From NCBI GenBank assembly GCA_937897645.1, contig CALCNV010000067.1:1-13969 (forward strand): DNA of 13,969 nt. Reading direction: 5' to 3'. Positions 1 to 5,364 of this stretch are shown one piece after another. Position numbers and translations under genes: made by a program. Numbering within the stretch: position 1 is the stretch's first letter; each line of letters opens with the position of its first letter. A model generated the notes under the pieces. The model made no database searches and was not told the origin of the DNA. It saw nothing but the letters and a program-made list of their open reading frames with translations. Origin of the DNA: an uncultured Lysobacteraceae bacterium. GTDB taxonomy: Bacteria > Pseudomonadota > Gammaproteobacteria > Xanthomonadales > Xanthomonadaceae.

Positions 1-98
1 GCGGAGTGGTGCGCGAAGACATCGGCGCTGCCATCCTCCGGCGAGATGAATCCGAAGCCCTTGGCGTCGTTGAACCATTTCACGGTACCGGTTGGCAT
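1..98 (-). CDS. Cold-shock protein, CspA family (N-terminal part only)
   Basis: The minus strand from 98 encodes MPTGTVKWFNDAKGFGFISP and continues with EDGSADVFAHHS to the window edge, so only the first 32 residues are present. The KWFNDAKGFGFI stretch is RNP1 of the CspA-type OB fold, and DVFAHHS is the start of RNP2 (usually DVFVHFS). Members of this family are single-domain cytoplasmic proteins of about 65-70 residues that bind single-stranded RNA or DNA and melt RNA structure. The ATG at 98-96 is chosen because the family begins almost exactly here and AAGGAA (110-115) lies 11 bases upstream. The gene follows the methylthioinosine phosphorylase gene on the same strand but has its own promoter. 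Family assignment is very secure; whether it is cold-induced or constitutive cannot be told. Confidence 0.95.
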   Translation of the reverse strand, partial: MPTGTVKWFNDAKGFGFISPEDGSADVFAHHS

Positions 99-137
99 GA
101 CTGTGGCAATTCCTTGTTGGGTGCGGGTGGTGGTGGT

Positions 138-152
138 GTGCGCATGGCGCAC
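138..152 (-). other. Hairpin at the 5' end of the cold-shock mRNA leader
   Basis: The minus strand reads GTGCGC-CAT-GCGCAC, a perfect 6-base-pair stem with a 3-base loop. It falls at or just after the predicted transcription start. Cold-shock mRNAs often have structured leaders that control stability or translation. Here the leader is short (about 50 bases), so only a local effect on stability is plausible. Confidence 0.4.
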
Positions 153-158
153 GCGCGG

Positions 159-187
159 AGTATGCAAAGACTCCGGCGCGTTGACAA
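159..187 (-). promoter_or_regulatory. Sigma-70 promoter of the cold-shock gene
   Basis: On the minus strand TTGTCA (187-182) and CATACT (164-159) are separated by exactly 17 bases, a good match to the TTGACA/TATAAT consensus. Transcription would begin near 152, giving a leader of about 50 bases before the ATG at 98. The -35 box touches the stop codon of the upstream phosphorylase gene (190-188), so the promoter sits immediately after that coding region. This is read directly from the sequence; the start site is inferred. Confidence 0.65.
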
Positions 188-934
188 TCACCCACGCGCC
201 AGTTCGGCAATCAACTCCGGCAAGCCGTTCGACGCGGCATCCACGTTCGCCAGCACCTCGGCCATGGTGATTTCCTCGCCCGTGCCGCAGCCGGCCGCCC
301 AATTGGCGACGATGGCCAGGCAGGCGTAGTCCAATCCCAGCTCGCGGGCCAGCGCGGCTTCGGGCATGCCGGTCATGCCCACCAGGTCGCAGCCATCGCG
401 GCGCAGGCGAGCGATTTCCGCCCTAGTTTCCAACCGCGGGCCCTGGGTCGCGCCGTAGCAGCCGTGTTCAACGAGGCGAGCGCCGGTGACCCGGGCGGCG
501 GCGATGATCTTGTGGCGCAGCAGCGTGGTGTAAGGGTCACCGAAGTCCACGTGCACCACGTCCGTGCCCGGCTCCTCGCAGATCGTGGAGATGCGGCCCC
601 AGGTGTAGTCGATCAACTGGTCCGGGCAAGCGAGCACGCGCGGCCCGAAGGCGTCGCCGATGCCACCCACGGTATTCAGTGCAAGCACGCGAGTGGCACC
701 GATGTCCTGCAGCGCCGCCAGGTTGGCGCGGTAGTTGATGAGATGCGGCGGAACCGAATGGCCCTCGCCATGGCGTGCGAGGAAGGCCACGCGCTGGCCC
801 AGCAGGGTGCCGATGCGGATCGGGCCAGACGGCTTGCCGAAGCGTGTCTGCACGTCTCGTGTGTCCACGTCGTGCAGATCGGCGAGCTTGTAGACCCCGG
901 TTCCGCCGATGACTGCCAGTGCGATGTCACTCAT
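188..934 (-). CDS. mtiP: S-methyl-5'-thioinosine phosphorylase
   Basis: This 248-residue cytoplasmic enzyme belongs to the PNP/MTAP family. It splits methylthioinosine with phosphate into hypoxanthine and 5-methylthioribose 1-phosphate, salvaging methylthioadenosine left from polyamine and autoinducer synthesis. Visible motifs are VIGGTGVY (8-15, phosphate loop), RHGEGH with PPHLINYRAN (54-71), NTVGGI (87-92), YGATQGPRLETRAE (160-173) and MTGMPEAALARE (187-198). At the purine-binding site the sequence is VANWAAG with Asn211. As I recall the alignment, MTAP has Asp there (TDYDC) and PNP has Asn, so a 6-oxopurine substrate is favoured, as reported for Pseudomonas PA3004. The ATG lies 3 bases after the phosphoribosyltransferase stop, so the genes are co-transcribed. 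The likeliest alternative label is MTA phosphorylase. Confidence 0.9.
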   Translation of the reverse strand: MSDIALAVIGGTGVYKLADLHDVDTRDVQTRFGKPSGPIRIGTLLGQRVAFLARHGEGHSVPPHLINYRANLAALQDIGATRVLALNTVGGIGDAFGPRVLACPDQLIDYTWGRISTICEEPGTDVVHVDFGDPYTTLLRHKIIAAARVTGARLVEHGCYGATQGPRLETRAEIARLRRDGCDLVGMTGMPEAALARELGLDYACLAIVANWAAGCGTGEEITMAEVLANVDAASNGLPELIAELARG

Positions 935-937
935 GCT

Positions 938-1492
938 TCATTCCTTCAACGCGTAGATGCCCGGCAGGTTGCGGCCCTGCTCGTGGTAATCCATGCCGAA
1001 GCCGAACACGTAGCGGTCCGGCACTTCCAGTCCGACGTAGTCGGCGCTGATGCCGGCAATGACGCGTGCGTGTTGCTTGGTGGCCAGCGCGGCAATGCGC
1101 ACGTCGGTGGCGCCCTGCTCCATGCACCACTGGCGTACGGCCGCGAGTGTGTAGCCTTCGTCGAGGATGTCATCGACCAGCAGCACGCGGCGACCGTACA
1201 GCGCCGTGGCCGGACGATGCTTCCACACCAGTTCGCCGCCCGTGGTTTCGCCGCGGTAACGCGTGGCATGCAGGTAGTCGAATTCCAGGTCCAGGCCCAG
1301 CGTACCCAGCTCCAAGGACAACTGCCCGGCGAACGGCAGCGCGCCATGCATGACGGTCAGGTACACCGGCACTTCACCCGCGTAGTCGCGTGCAATGGGC
1401 GCGGCCATGGCGGTGATGGCGGCATCCAGGGTGGCGCGATCGATCAGCAGTTCCGCGTTGGCCAGCGCGTCGGAAAGCGGATGGGCCTGCAT
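938..1492 (-). CDS. hpt: Hypoxanthine(-guanine) phosphoribosyltransferase
   Basis: The 184-residue protein is a type I phosphoribosyltransferase that converts hypoxanthine (and usually guanine) plus PRPP into IMP (GMP) in the cytoplasm. The PRPP-binding motif is VLLVDDILDEGYTL (103-116), with acidic pair Asp107-Asp108 and likely catalytic Asp111. RYRGETTGGEL (78-88) is the mobile active-site loop, and YVFGFGMDYHEQGRNLPGIY (161-180) is the conserved C-terminal segment that carries the purine and pyrophosphate contacts. Glu112 replaces the more usual Thr of DTG. The ATG at 1492 shares one base with the nagZ stop (TGATG), indicating translational coupling; a longer frame runs upstream but lies inside nagZ. 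The next gene makes hypoxanthine, which fits the assignment. Confidence 0.9.
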   Translation of the reverse strand: MQAHPLSDALANAELLIDRATLDAAITAMAAPIARDYAGEVPVYLTVMHGALPFAGQLSLELGTLGLDLEFDYLHATRYRGETTGGELVWKHRPATALYGRRVLLVDDILDEGYTLAAVRQWCMEQGATDVRIAALATKQHARVIAGISADYVGLEVPDRYVFGFGMDYHEQGRNLPGIYALKE

Positions 1493-2499
1493 CACGCGAC
1501 ACCACCCGACAGGGGTGGCAAGCGCGATTGCGCATCGCAGTAGCGTGCATCGGCCAGCAACCCGTCCCAGCCAAGCGCACCACGACCCATCAGGCCAACC
1601 AGGGCGGCCGTGTTGGAGGTGCGACCTTCCATCGCCTTCAATGATTCCTCCACCAGCTTGGGTGCGCACACCAGCACCACGTCGCAACCTGCATCCAGGT
1701 GGTCGTCGATGCGCGCTTTCACCCCGCCCGCGGAGAACGCCGCCGCCATGCCGATGTCATCGGAGAACACCACGCCGCGGAAACCCATTTCCTTGCGCAG
1801 GATTTCATTGATCCAGAACGGCGAATACCCGGCCGCTTCCGGCGCCACCGCGGGATAGGTCACGTGCGCCAGCATCACCGCATCGGCACCGGCCTCGATG
1901 CCGGCCACGAAGGGCACCAGGTCTTCCTTGCGCAGCACGTCCAGCGGGCGCGGGTCCACCGCATCGTCGAAGTGGGTGTCTTCCAGCACCGTGCCGTGGC
2001 CGGGGAAATGCTTCAGCGTGGCCGCCATGCCCACGCTGTGCATGCCGCGCACATAGGCCCTGGTGAACGCGGCCACCACCTGCGGATCGGCACTGAAGGC
2101 TCGGTCGCCGATGGCAAGGTTGCCGCGCGCAAGGTCCACCACCGGTGCGAAACTCAGGTCGACGCCGCTGGCGCGCACTTCGCTGGCCATCAGCCAAGCG
2201 TGCTCTTCGGCCAGCTTGAGCGCAGCGTCCTGGTCCTGCGCATACAACGCATCAAAACCCTCGAGCGACGGAAGCGCGCTGTAGCCGTCGCGGAAGCGCT
2301 GCACGCGCCCGCCTTCCTGGTCCACGCAGATCAATTGCGGCCGCGGGGATGCTTCTCGTATCGAAGCACATAGCGCAACGACCTGCTCACGCGAAGCGAA
2401 GTTGCGCGTGAACAGAATGACACCGGCCACCGCGTCATGCTGCAGCCATTCGCGTTCCTGCGAAGTGAGTTCGGTGCCGGAAATACCAATGACGAGCAT
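1492..2499 (-). CDS. nagZ: Beta-N-acetylhexosaminidase NagZ (glycoside hydrolase family 3)
   Basis: The 335-residue length is normal for the single-domain NagZ of Gram-negatives. The enzyme removes N-acetylglucosamine from anhydro-muropeptides in the cytoplasm during peptidoglycan recycling; its products feed the AmpR pathway where ampC exists. Diagnostic motifs are DQEGGRVQR (60-68), KHFPGHG (163-169), the Asp174-Thr-His176 dyad that serves as general acid/base, and FSDDIGM (245-251), where Asp247 should be the nucleophile. There is no signal peptide, as expected. The ATG at 2499 is preceded by GAGGAT, which overlaps the stop of the CYTH gene 12 bases upstream, so the two belong to one transcript. 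The C-terminal 50 residues are less conserved. Confidence 0.95.
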   Translation of the reverse strand: MLVIGISGTELTSQEREWLQHDAVAGVILFTRNFASREQVVALCASIREASPRPQLICVDQEGGRVQRFRDGYSALPSLEGFDALYAQDQDAALKLAEEHAWLMASEVRASGVDLSFAPVVDLARGNLAIGDRAFSADPQVVAAFTRAYVRGMHSVGMAATLKHFPGHGTVLEDTHFDDAVDPRPLDVLRKEDLVPFVAGIEAGADAVMLAHVTYPAVAPEAAGYSPFWINEILRKEMGFRGVVFSDDIGMAAAFSAGGVKARIDDHLDAGCDVVLVCAPKLVEESLKAMEGRTSNTAALVGLMGRGALGWDGLLADARYCDAQSRLPPLSGGVA

Positions 2500-2511
2500 G
2501 CGTGTGGATCC

Positions 2512-3030
2512 TCAGGAAATGTCGGTGGCGGCGCGTTCGTCGCCCGCCCATTGCGAATACGGCCGCGAGGCCAGGGCCAGATTGTAATAGCGCAGCGCGT
2601 CAGTGACCTGTTTGCCGGCCCAATCGGGCAATGCGAAGGCCTCGTCGGCGTGTTGCAGTTCTATTTCAGCCACCACCAGACCGGCGTTCTCGCCCATAAA
2701 TTCGTCCACTTCCCACAGATGACCCTCGTGGCGCACGTAATGGCGGCGCTTGTCGATCAGGCCGCCTACGCACAACGCCAGGAGGGAACGGGCCTCGTCC
2801 ACCGGAATGGCGTAGTTGAATTCCTGCCGGGTATGGCCGCACTCGCGCGATTTCAGGTTCAGATAGGCGTCGTCGCCTTCAATGCGAACCCGCACGGAGG
2901 CCTTCTGCGCACCACCCTCGACCATGGCCAGGTCATTGAGGTAACCCTGCGCCATAGGCACCACCTTGTGTGCCGCCGCGCGCCAGGCGTCGCTGGTGAC
3001 CAGGAATTTGCGTTCGATTTCGATGCCCAT
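2512..3030 (-). CDS. CYTH-domain protein (TTM superfamily, probable inorganic triphosphatase)
   Basis: From the ATG at 3030 the 172-residue product opens with MGIEIERKFLV, the ExExK signature (Glu4, Glu6, Lys8) of the CYTH/triphosphate tunnel metalloenzyme superfamily. Further tunnel residues are visible in SVRVRI (45-50), LNLKSRE (57-63), RQEFNY (68-73), WEVDEF (106-111) and AEIEL (121-125), matching small bacterial TTM proteins of the NE1496/CthTTM type that hydrolyse inorganic tripolyphosphate with a divalent metal. Substrate is inferred from the family; adenylate cyclase or thiamine triphosphatase activity is less likely at this size. The frame extends 24 residues further upstream, but that part is intergenic repeat, so the ATG directly before the signature is chosen. 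It is probably the first gene of the cluster with nagZ, hpt and mtiP. Confidence 0.88.
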   Translation of the reverse strand: MGIEIERKFLVTSDAWRAAAHKVVPMAQGYLNDLAMVEGGAQKASVRVRIEGDDAYLNLKSRECGHTRQEFNYAIPVDEARSLLALCVGGLIDKRRHYVRHEGHLWEVDEFMGENAGLVVAEIELQHADEAFALPDWAGKQVTDALRYYNLALASRPYSQWAGDERAATDIS

Positions 3031-3059
3031 GGATTCTTCTGGTTGTGGGAGGGGGCTTT

Positions 3060-3082
3060 GGTTCTTGGTTCTTGGTTCTTGG
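3060..3082. repeat. Three tandem copies of GGTTCTT
   Basis: The 7-base unit GGTTCTT occurs three times without mismatch (3060-3080), followed by a partial GG. It lies 30-52 bases upstream of the CYTH gene ATG, in its presumed leader. A heptamer array of this kind can change copy number by slippage. It is outside the chosen coding region. Confidence 0.8.
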
Positions 3083-3086
3083 CCTC

Positions 3087-3107
3087 CTCCCTTGCGAAGC
3101 AAGGGAG
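3087..3107. repeat. Perfect 9-base-pair inverted repeat between rlmD and the CYTH gene
   Basis: CTCCCTTGC and GCAAGGGAG flank a 3-base GAA loop. On the minus strand it lies about 75 bases after the rlmD stop, so it could weakly terminate or stabilise the rlmD transcript. No T-run follows, so a Rho-independent terminator is not supported. Confidence 0.65.
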
Positions 3108-3146
3108 ATCGAAGGCGCGGCTAGCGGCTGAGGAGGAGGGGTGCTT

Positions 3147-3178
3147 TTGATCTTGATCTTTTCCAACAACCAACAACC
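3147..3178. repeat. Short tandem repeats just after the rlmD stop
   Basis: Two copies of TTGATC (3147-3158) are followed by two copies of CCAACAA plus CC (3163-3178). Together with the GGTTCTT array and the hairpin, almost the whole 151-base gap between rlmD and the CYTH gene is simple repeat. I see no promoter motif there that stands out. Confidence 0.65.
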
Positions 3179-3181
3179 GTC

Positions 3182-4510
3182 CTACTTCATCTCGAACAAC
3201 GCAATGCTCTCCACATGCCCCGTATGCGGGAACATGTCCATCACTCCCGCCGCTTTCAGCTGGTAGCCACGCTCGTTCACCAGATAGCCGGCATCCCGCG
3301 CCAGCGACGCCGGATGGCAGCTGACATAGACGATGCGGTGGATATTCTTGAGCGGCAATTGTTTCAGGACCTGGTCAGCGCCCGACCGCGGCGGATCCAG
3401 CAGCAGCTTGTTGAAGCCCTGGCGCATCCACGGCGTGCCTTGCAGGTCTTGCGTGAGGTCGGCGGCGTGGAAATGCGCATTGGCCAGTCCGTTACGCTCG
3501 GCATTCTCGCGCGCACGCAGCACCAGCCCCGCCTCGCCTTCCACGCCCACCACTTCGCCCGCCAGCCGTGCCATCGGCAAGGTGAAATTGCCGAGGCCAC
3601 AGAACAGGTCGAGGATGCGGTCCTGCGGCTGCGGATCGAGCAGTTCGAACGTACGCGCGATCATTTTCTGGTTGAGCGTGGCATTGACCTGGATGAAGTC
3701 CAGCGGACGGAACGCGAGTTCGACATTCCACTGCGGCAATGCAAACGCCAGCGCAGGCGCTTCCGGCCACAGCGGAACCACGGTATCAATGCCGCCGGAC
3801 TGCAGGAAGATGGCGAACGCATGCTGTTGCGCGAAGGCGACCAGCTTGGACAGATCGCTTTCATTCAACGGTGAGAGATGACGGAACACCAATGCGACCG
3901 TGCTATCACCTGCGATGAATTCGATCTGCGGGATGTCGTTGCGTGCGTCCAGGCTTTCCACCAGCAGCGCCAGTGCTTCGACGCGTTCACCGATATGCGG
4001 GATGACGGTGTGGCAGACCTGCAGGTCAGCAACGAAGCGAGGATCGGTTTCGCGGAAGCCGACCAGCGTACGACCCTTCTTGTTGACGTGGCGCACCGAG
4101 AAACGCCCTTTACGCCGGTAGCCCCAACTGTCACCCGTCAACGGCGGCAACACGGATTGTGGGGTGACGTGGCCGATGCGCTCCAGGTTCTCCAGCAACA
4201 CGCGCTGCTTGAGCAGGATCTGCTTGTCTTCGGCAAGATGCTGTAGCACGCAGCCGCTGCAGGTTCCGAAGTGGGGGCAACGCGGCATCACGCGATCAGG
4301 TGAGGCCTGCAGCACGTCGAGCGTGCGTGCTTCGTCGAAATGGCGGTTCTTCGTGGTCTGCTCGGCCATCACCCGTTCGCCGGGCAATGCGCCAGCTACG
4401 AAGACGGTCTTGCCGTCACGGCGCGCCACGCCACGACCGTCGTGGCTGTGGTCGACGATTTCGGCTTCAAACGGGGTTTTGTCGATGCGTGGGGGGCGGG
4501 GTCGTGCCAC
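3182..4510 (-). CDS. rlmD: 23S rRNA (uracil-C5)-methyltransferase RlmD (U1939)
   Basis: RlmD methylates U1939 of 23S rRNA using SAM. The 442 residues match the family length. An N-terminal TRAM RNA-binding domain (about 12-68) leads to a 4Fe-4S site with Cys78, Cys84, Cys87 and Cys166. The methyltransferase core has DLFCGLGNFT (301-310) for SAM, DPPRSG (372-377), the catalytic Cys398 in VSCHPASLARD and the general base Glu434 in GHVES. These cysteines separate RlmD from RlmC and TrmA, with the U1939 position inferred from family. The start is GTG at 4510, since the frame holds no nearby ATG and the MARPRPPRIDKTPF beginning suits the family; no clear ribosome site precedes it. It appears to be a single-gene unit between two repeat-filled gaps. 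Confidence 0.95.
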   Translation of the reverse strand: MARPRPPRIDKTPFEAEIVDHSHDGRGVARRDGKTVFVAGALPGERVMAEQTTKNRHFDEARTLDVLQASPDRVMPRCPHFGTCSGCVLQHLAEDKQILLKQRVLLENLERIGHVTPQSVLPPLTGDSWGYRRKGRFSVRHVNKKGRTLVGFRETDPRFVADLQVCHTVIPHIGERVEALALLVESLDARNDIPQIEFIAGDSTVALVFRHLSPLNESDLSKLVAFAQQHAFAIFLQSGGIDTVVPLWPEAPALAFALPQWNVELAFRPLDFIQVNATLNQKMIARTFELLDPQPQDRILDLFCGLGNFTLPMARLAGEVVGVEGEAGLVLRARENAERNGLANAHFHAADLTQDLQGTPWMRQGFNKLLLDPPRSGADQVLKQLPLKNIHRIVYVSCHPASLARDAGYLVNERGYQLKAAGVMDMFPHTGHVESIALFEMK

Positions 4511-4564
4511 GTGGCGAAGGCTGCGTGCGGTTGGGGGCGCGTATTGTCGCAGATACTGCTTTAT

Positions 4565-4700
4565 CCCTTCATTCCCTCGGGAGAAGAGCCTGCCCCGTAC
4601 TAGGCACGGGGGCGGATGAGGGTGCGGAGAATCATTGGAAGCGAACCCAACGCGGTTTCACCGCACCCTCACCCCAACCCCTCTCCCGATGGGAGAGGGG
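4565..4700. repeat. Multi-hairpin dispersed repeat, copy 1
   Basis: From left to right there is a CTTC..CCC/GGGAGAAG stem (about 4568-4587), a CCCCGT/ACGGGG stem (about 4592-4611), an 11-base-pair perfect stem TGAGGGTGCGG/CCGCACCCTCA (4617-4627 with 4661-4671), and a 10-base-pair perfect stem CCCCTCTCCC/GGGAGAGGGG (4678-4687 with 4691-4700). The same order of hairpins, reverse-complemented, occurs at 13848-13966, so this is one repeat family of about 120-135 bases. It fills the space between ydbL and rlmD. No open reading frame or transposase is present. Confidence 0.75.
4678..4700 (-). terminator. Strong hairpin 7 bases after the ydbL stop
   Basis: A perfect 10-base-pair GC-rich stem with a 3-base loop begins 7 bases past the stop of the ydbL-like gene. 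It is the terminal hairpin of the dispersed repeat. It should block exonucleases and may slow polymerase, but no T-run follows, so it is only a candidate terminator or 3'-end stabiliser of the ydbH-ydbL mRNA. Confidence 0.4.
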
Positions 4701-4707
4701 CTTTGGA

Positions 4708-5319
4708 TCACTTCTGCTTCCAGCTCCCGCCCGCATCCTGGTACCACCAGCCGCCGCGGGCGCTAGCGATCCACTGCTGGGCGAAGGTGCTGCGGATCTG
4801 GCTTTCCCACTCGGGATGGCCATTGGCGACGGCGACTTCACGGTAGACGGCCTTGCGGTCGCGGTTGTCGTCGGCCACGGCCTGGGTGATGGCGACCCGG
4901 TCCTTCAGCGCGAGCTTGGAAGGATCACGCACCTCGATCATGCCGTCGTTGGTCAAGCCCAATGCGCCGGCATCGAAACCCGCCTGCAGCTGTCCCTGGA
5001 AGCGCGAAGCCATGCGCGCCTGGATGGCCTGGATAGCCGGCGTCTTGATGCTGATGTCGGCGCGTTCCTGCGCATACGCGGTGCCGATACCGATGAGGGC
5101 CAGCCAGTTGAACTCGCGCTGGTGCTGGTGCGACGAGGCGCTACCACCAGGCATGGGTGGCGGCGTGGCCTGCGTGCCACCGGCCTCATCGCCAATCACG
5201 TTCTCCACGAACTCCTTGGCCGCTTCCTTGGCTTCGGCGGCGGGGAAATAGACGTTGATGGTGACGCAGGCCGTCATCAACAGTGCGGTTGCAAGCGAGG
5301 TTCCCAGCCAACGGTTCAT
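4708..5319 (-). CDS. ydbL: YdbL/DUF1318 lipoprotein with a YnbE-like N-terminal module
   Basis: The 203-residue product starts with a lipoprotein signal, ALLMTAC, with Cys18 as the acylation site. Residues 19-43 (VTINVYFPAAEAKEAAKEF onward) form a short strand-plus-helix module. A Pro/Gly/Ser/His linker follows (47-68), then a second hydrophobic stretch, FNWLALIGIGTAYA (70-83), ending in an AYA|Q signal-peptidase-like site, and finally the DUF1318 domain (about 88-203) closing with WWYQDAGGSWKQK. E. coli YdbL is only about 108 residues with an ordinary signal peptide and works with YdbH and the lipoprotein YnbE in outer-membrane lipid homeostasis. Here no ynbE fits in the 45-base gap to ydbH. 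I infer a YnbE-YdbL fusion. The ribosome site GGGAGA (5327-5332) supports the ATG. Confidence 0.82.
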   Translation of the reverse strand: MNRWLGTSLATALLMTACVTINVYFPAAEAKEAAKEFVENVIGDEAGGTQATPPPMPGGSASSHQHQREFNWLALIGIGTAYAQERADISIKTPAIQAIQARMASRFQGQLQAGFDAGALGLTNDGMIEVRDPSKLALKDRVAITQAVADDNRDRKAVYREVAVANGHPEWESQIRSTFAQQWIASARGGWWYQDAGGSWKQK

Positions 5320-5364
5320 GCGTGTTTCTCCCTGTGTCGTTCGATGCGGTCATGCAAGATGAGG

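Noticed and set aside
1150..1190. Phosphoribosyltransferase PRPP motif DEG instead of DTG as a sign of inactivity
   Set aside because: The catalytic acids are kept, and similar DEG variants occur in annotated gammaproteobacterial homologues as far as I recall.
464..1543. Open frame of 359 codons on the plus strand, opposite mtiP and hpt
   Set aside because: Antisense to two well-supported enzymes; composition (Val/Ala/His/Gln-rich, no motifs) is that of a GC-rich shadow frame.
1493..1687. N-terminal extension of the phosphoribosyltransferase
   Set aside because: It would lie inside nagZ; the ATG overlapping the nagZ stop (TGATG) gives the normal family length.
3060..3178. CRISPR-like array
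   Set aside because: Units are 6-7 bases and directly adjacent, with no spacers and no cas genes.
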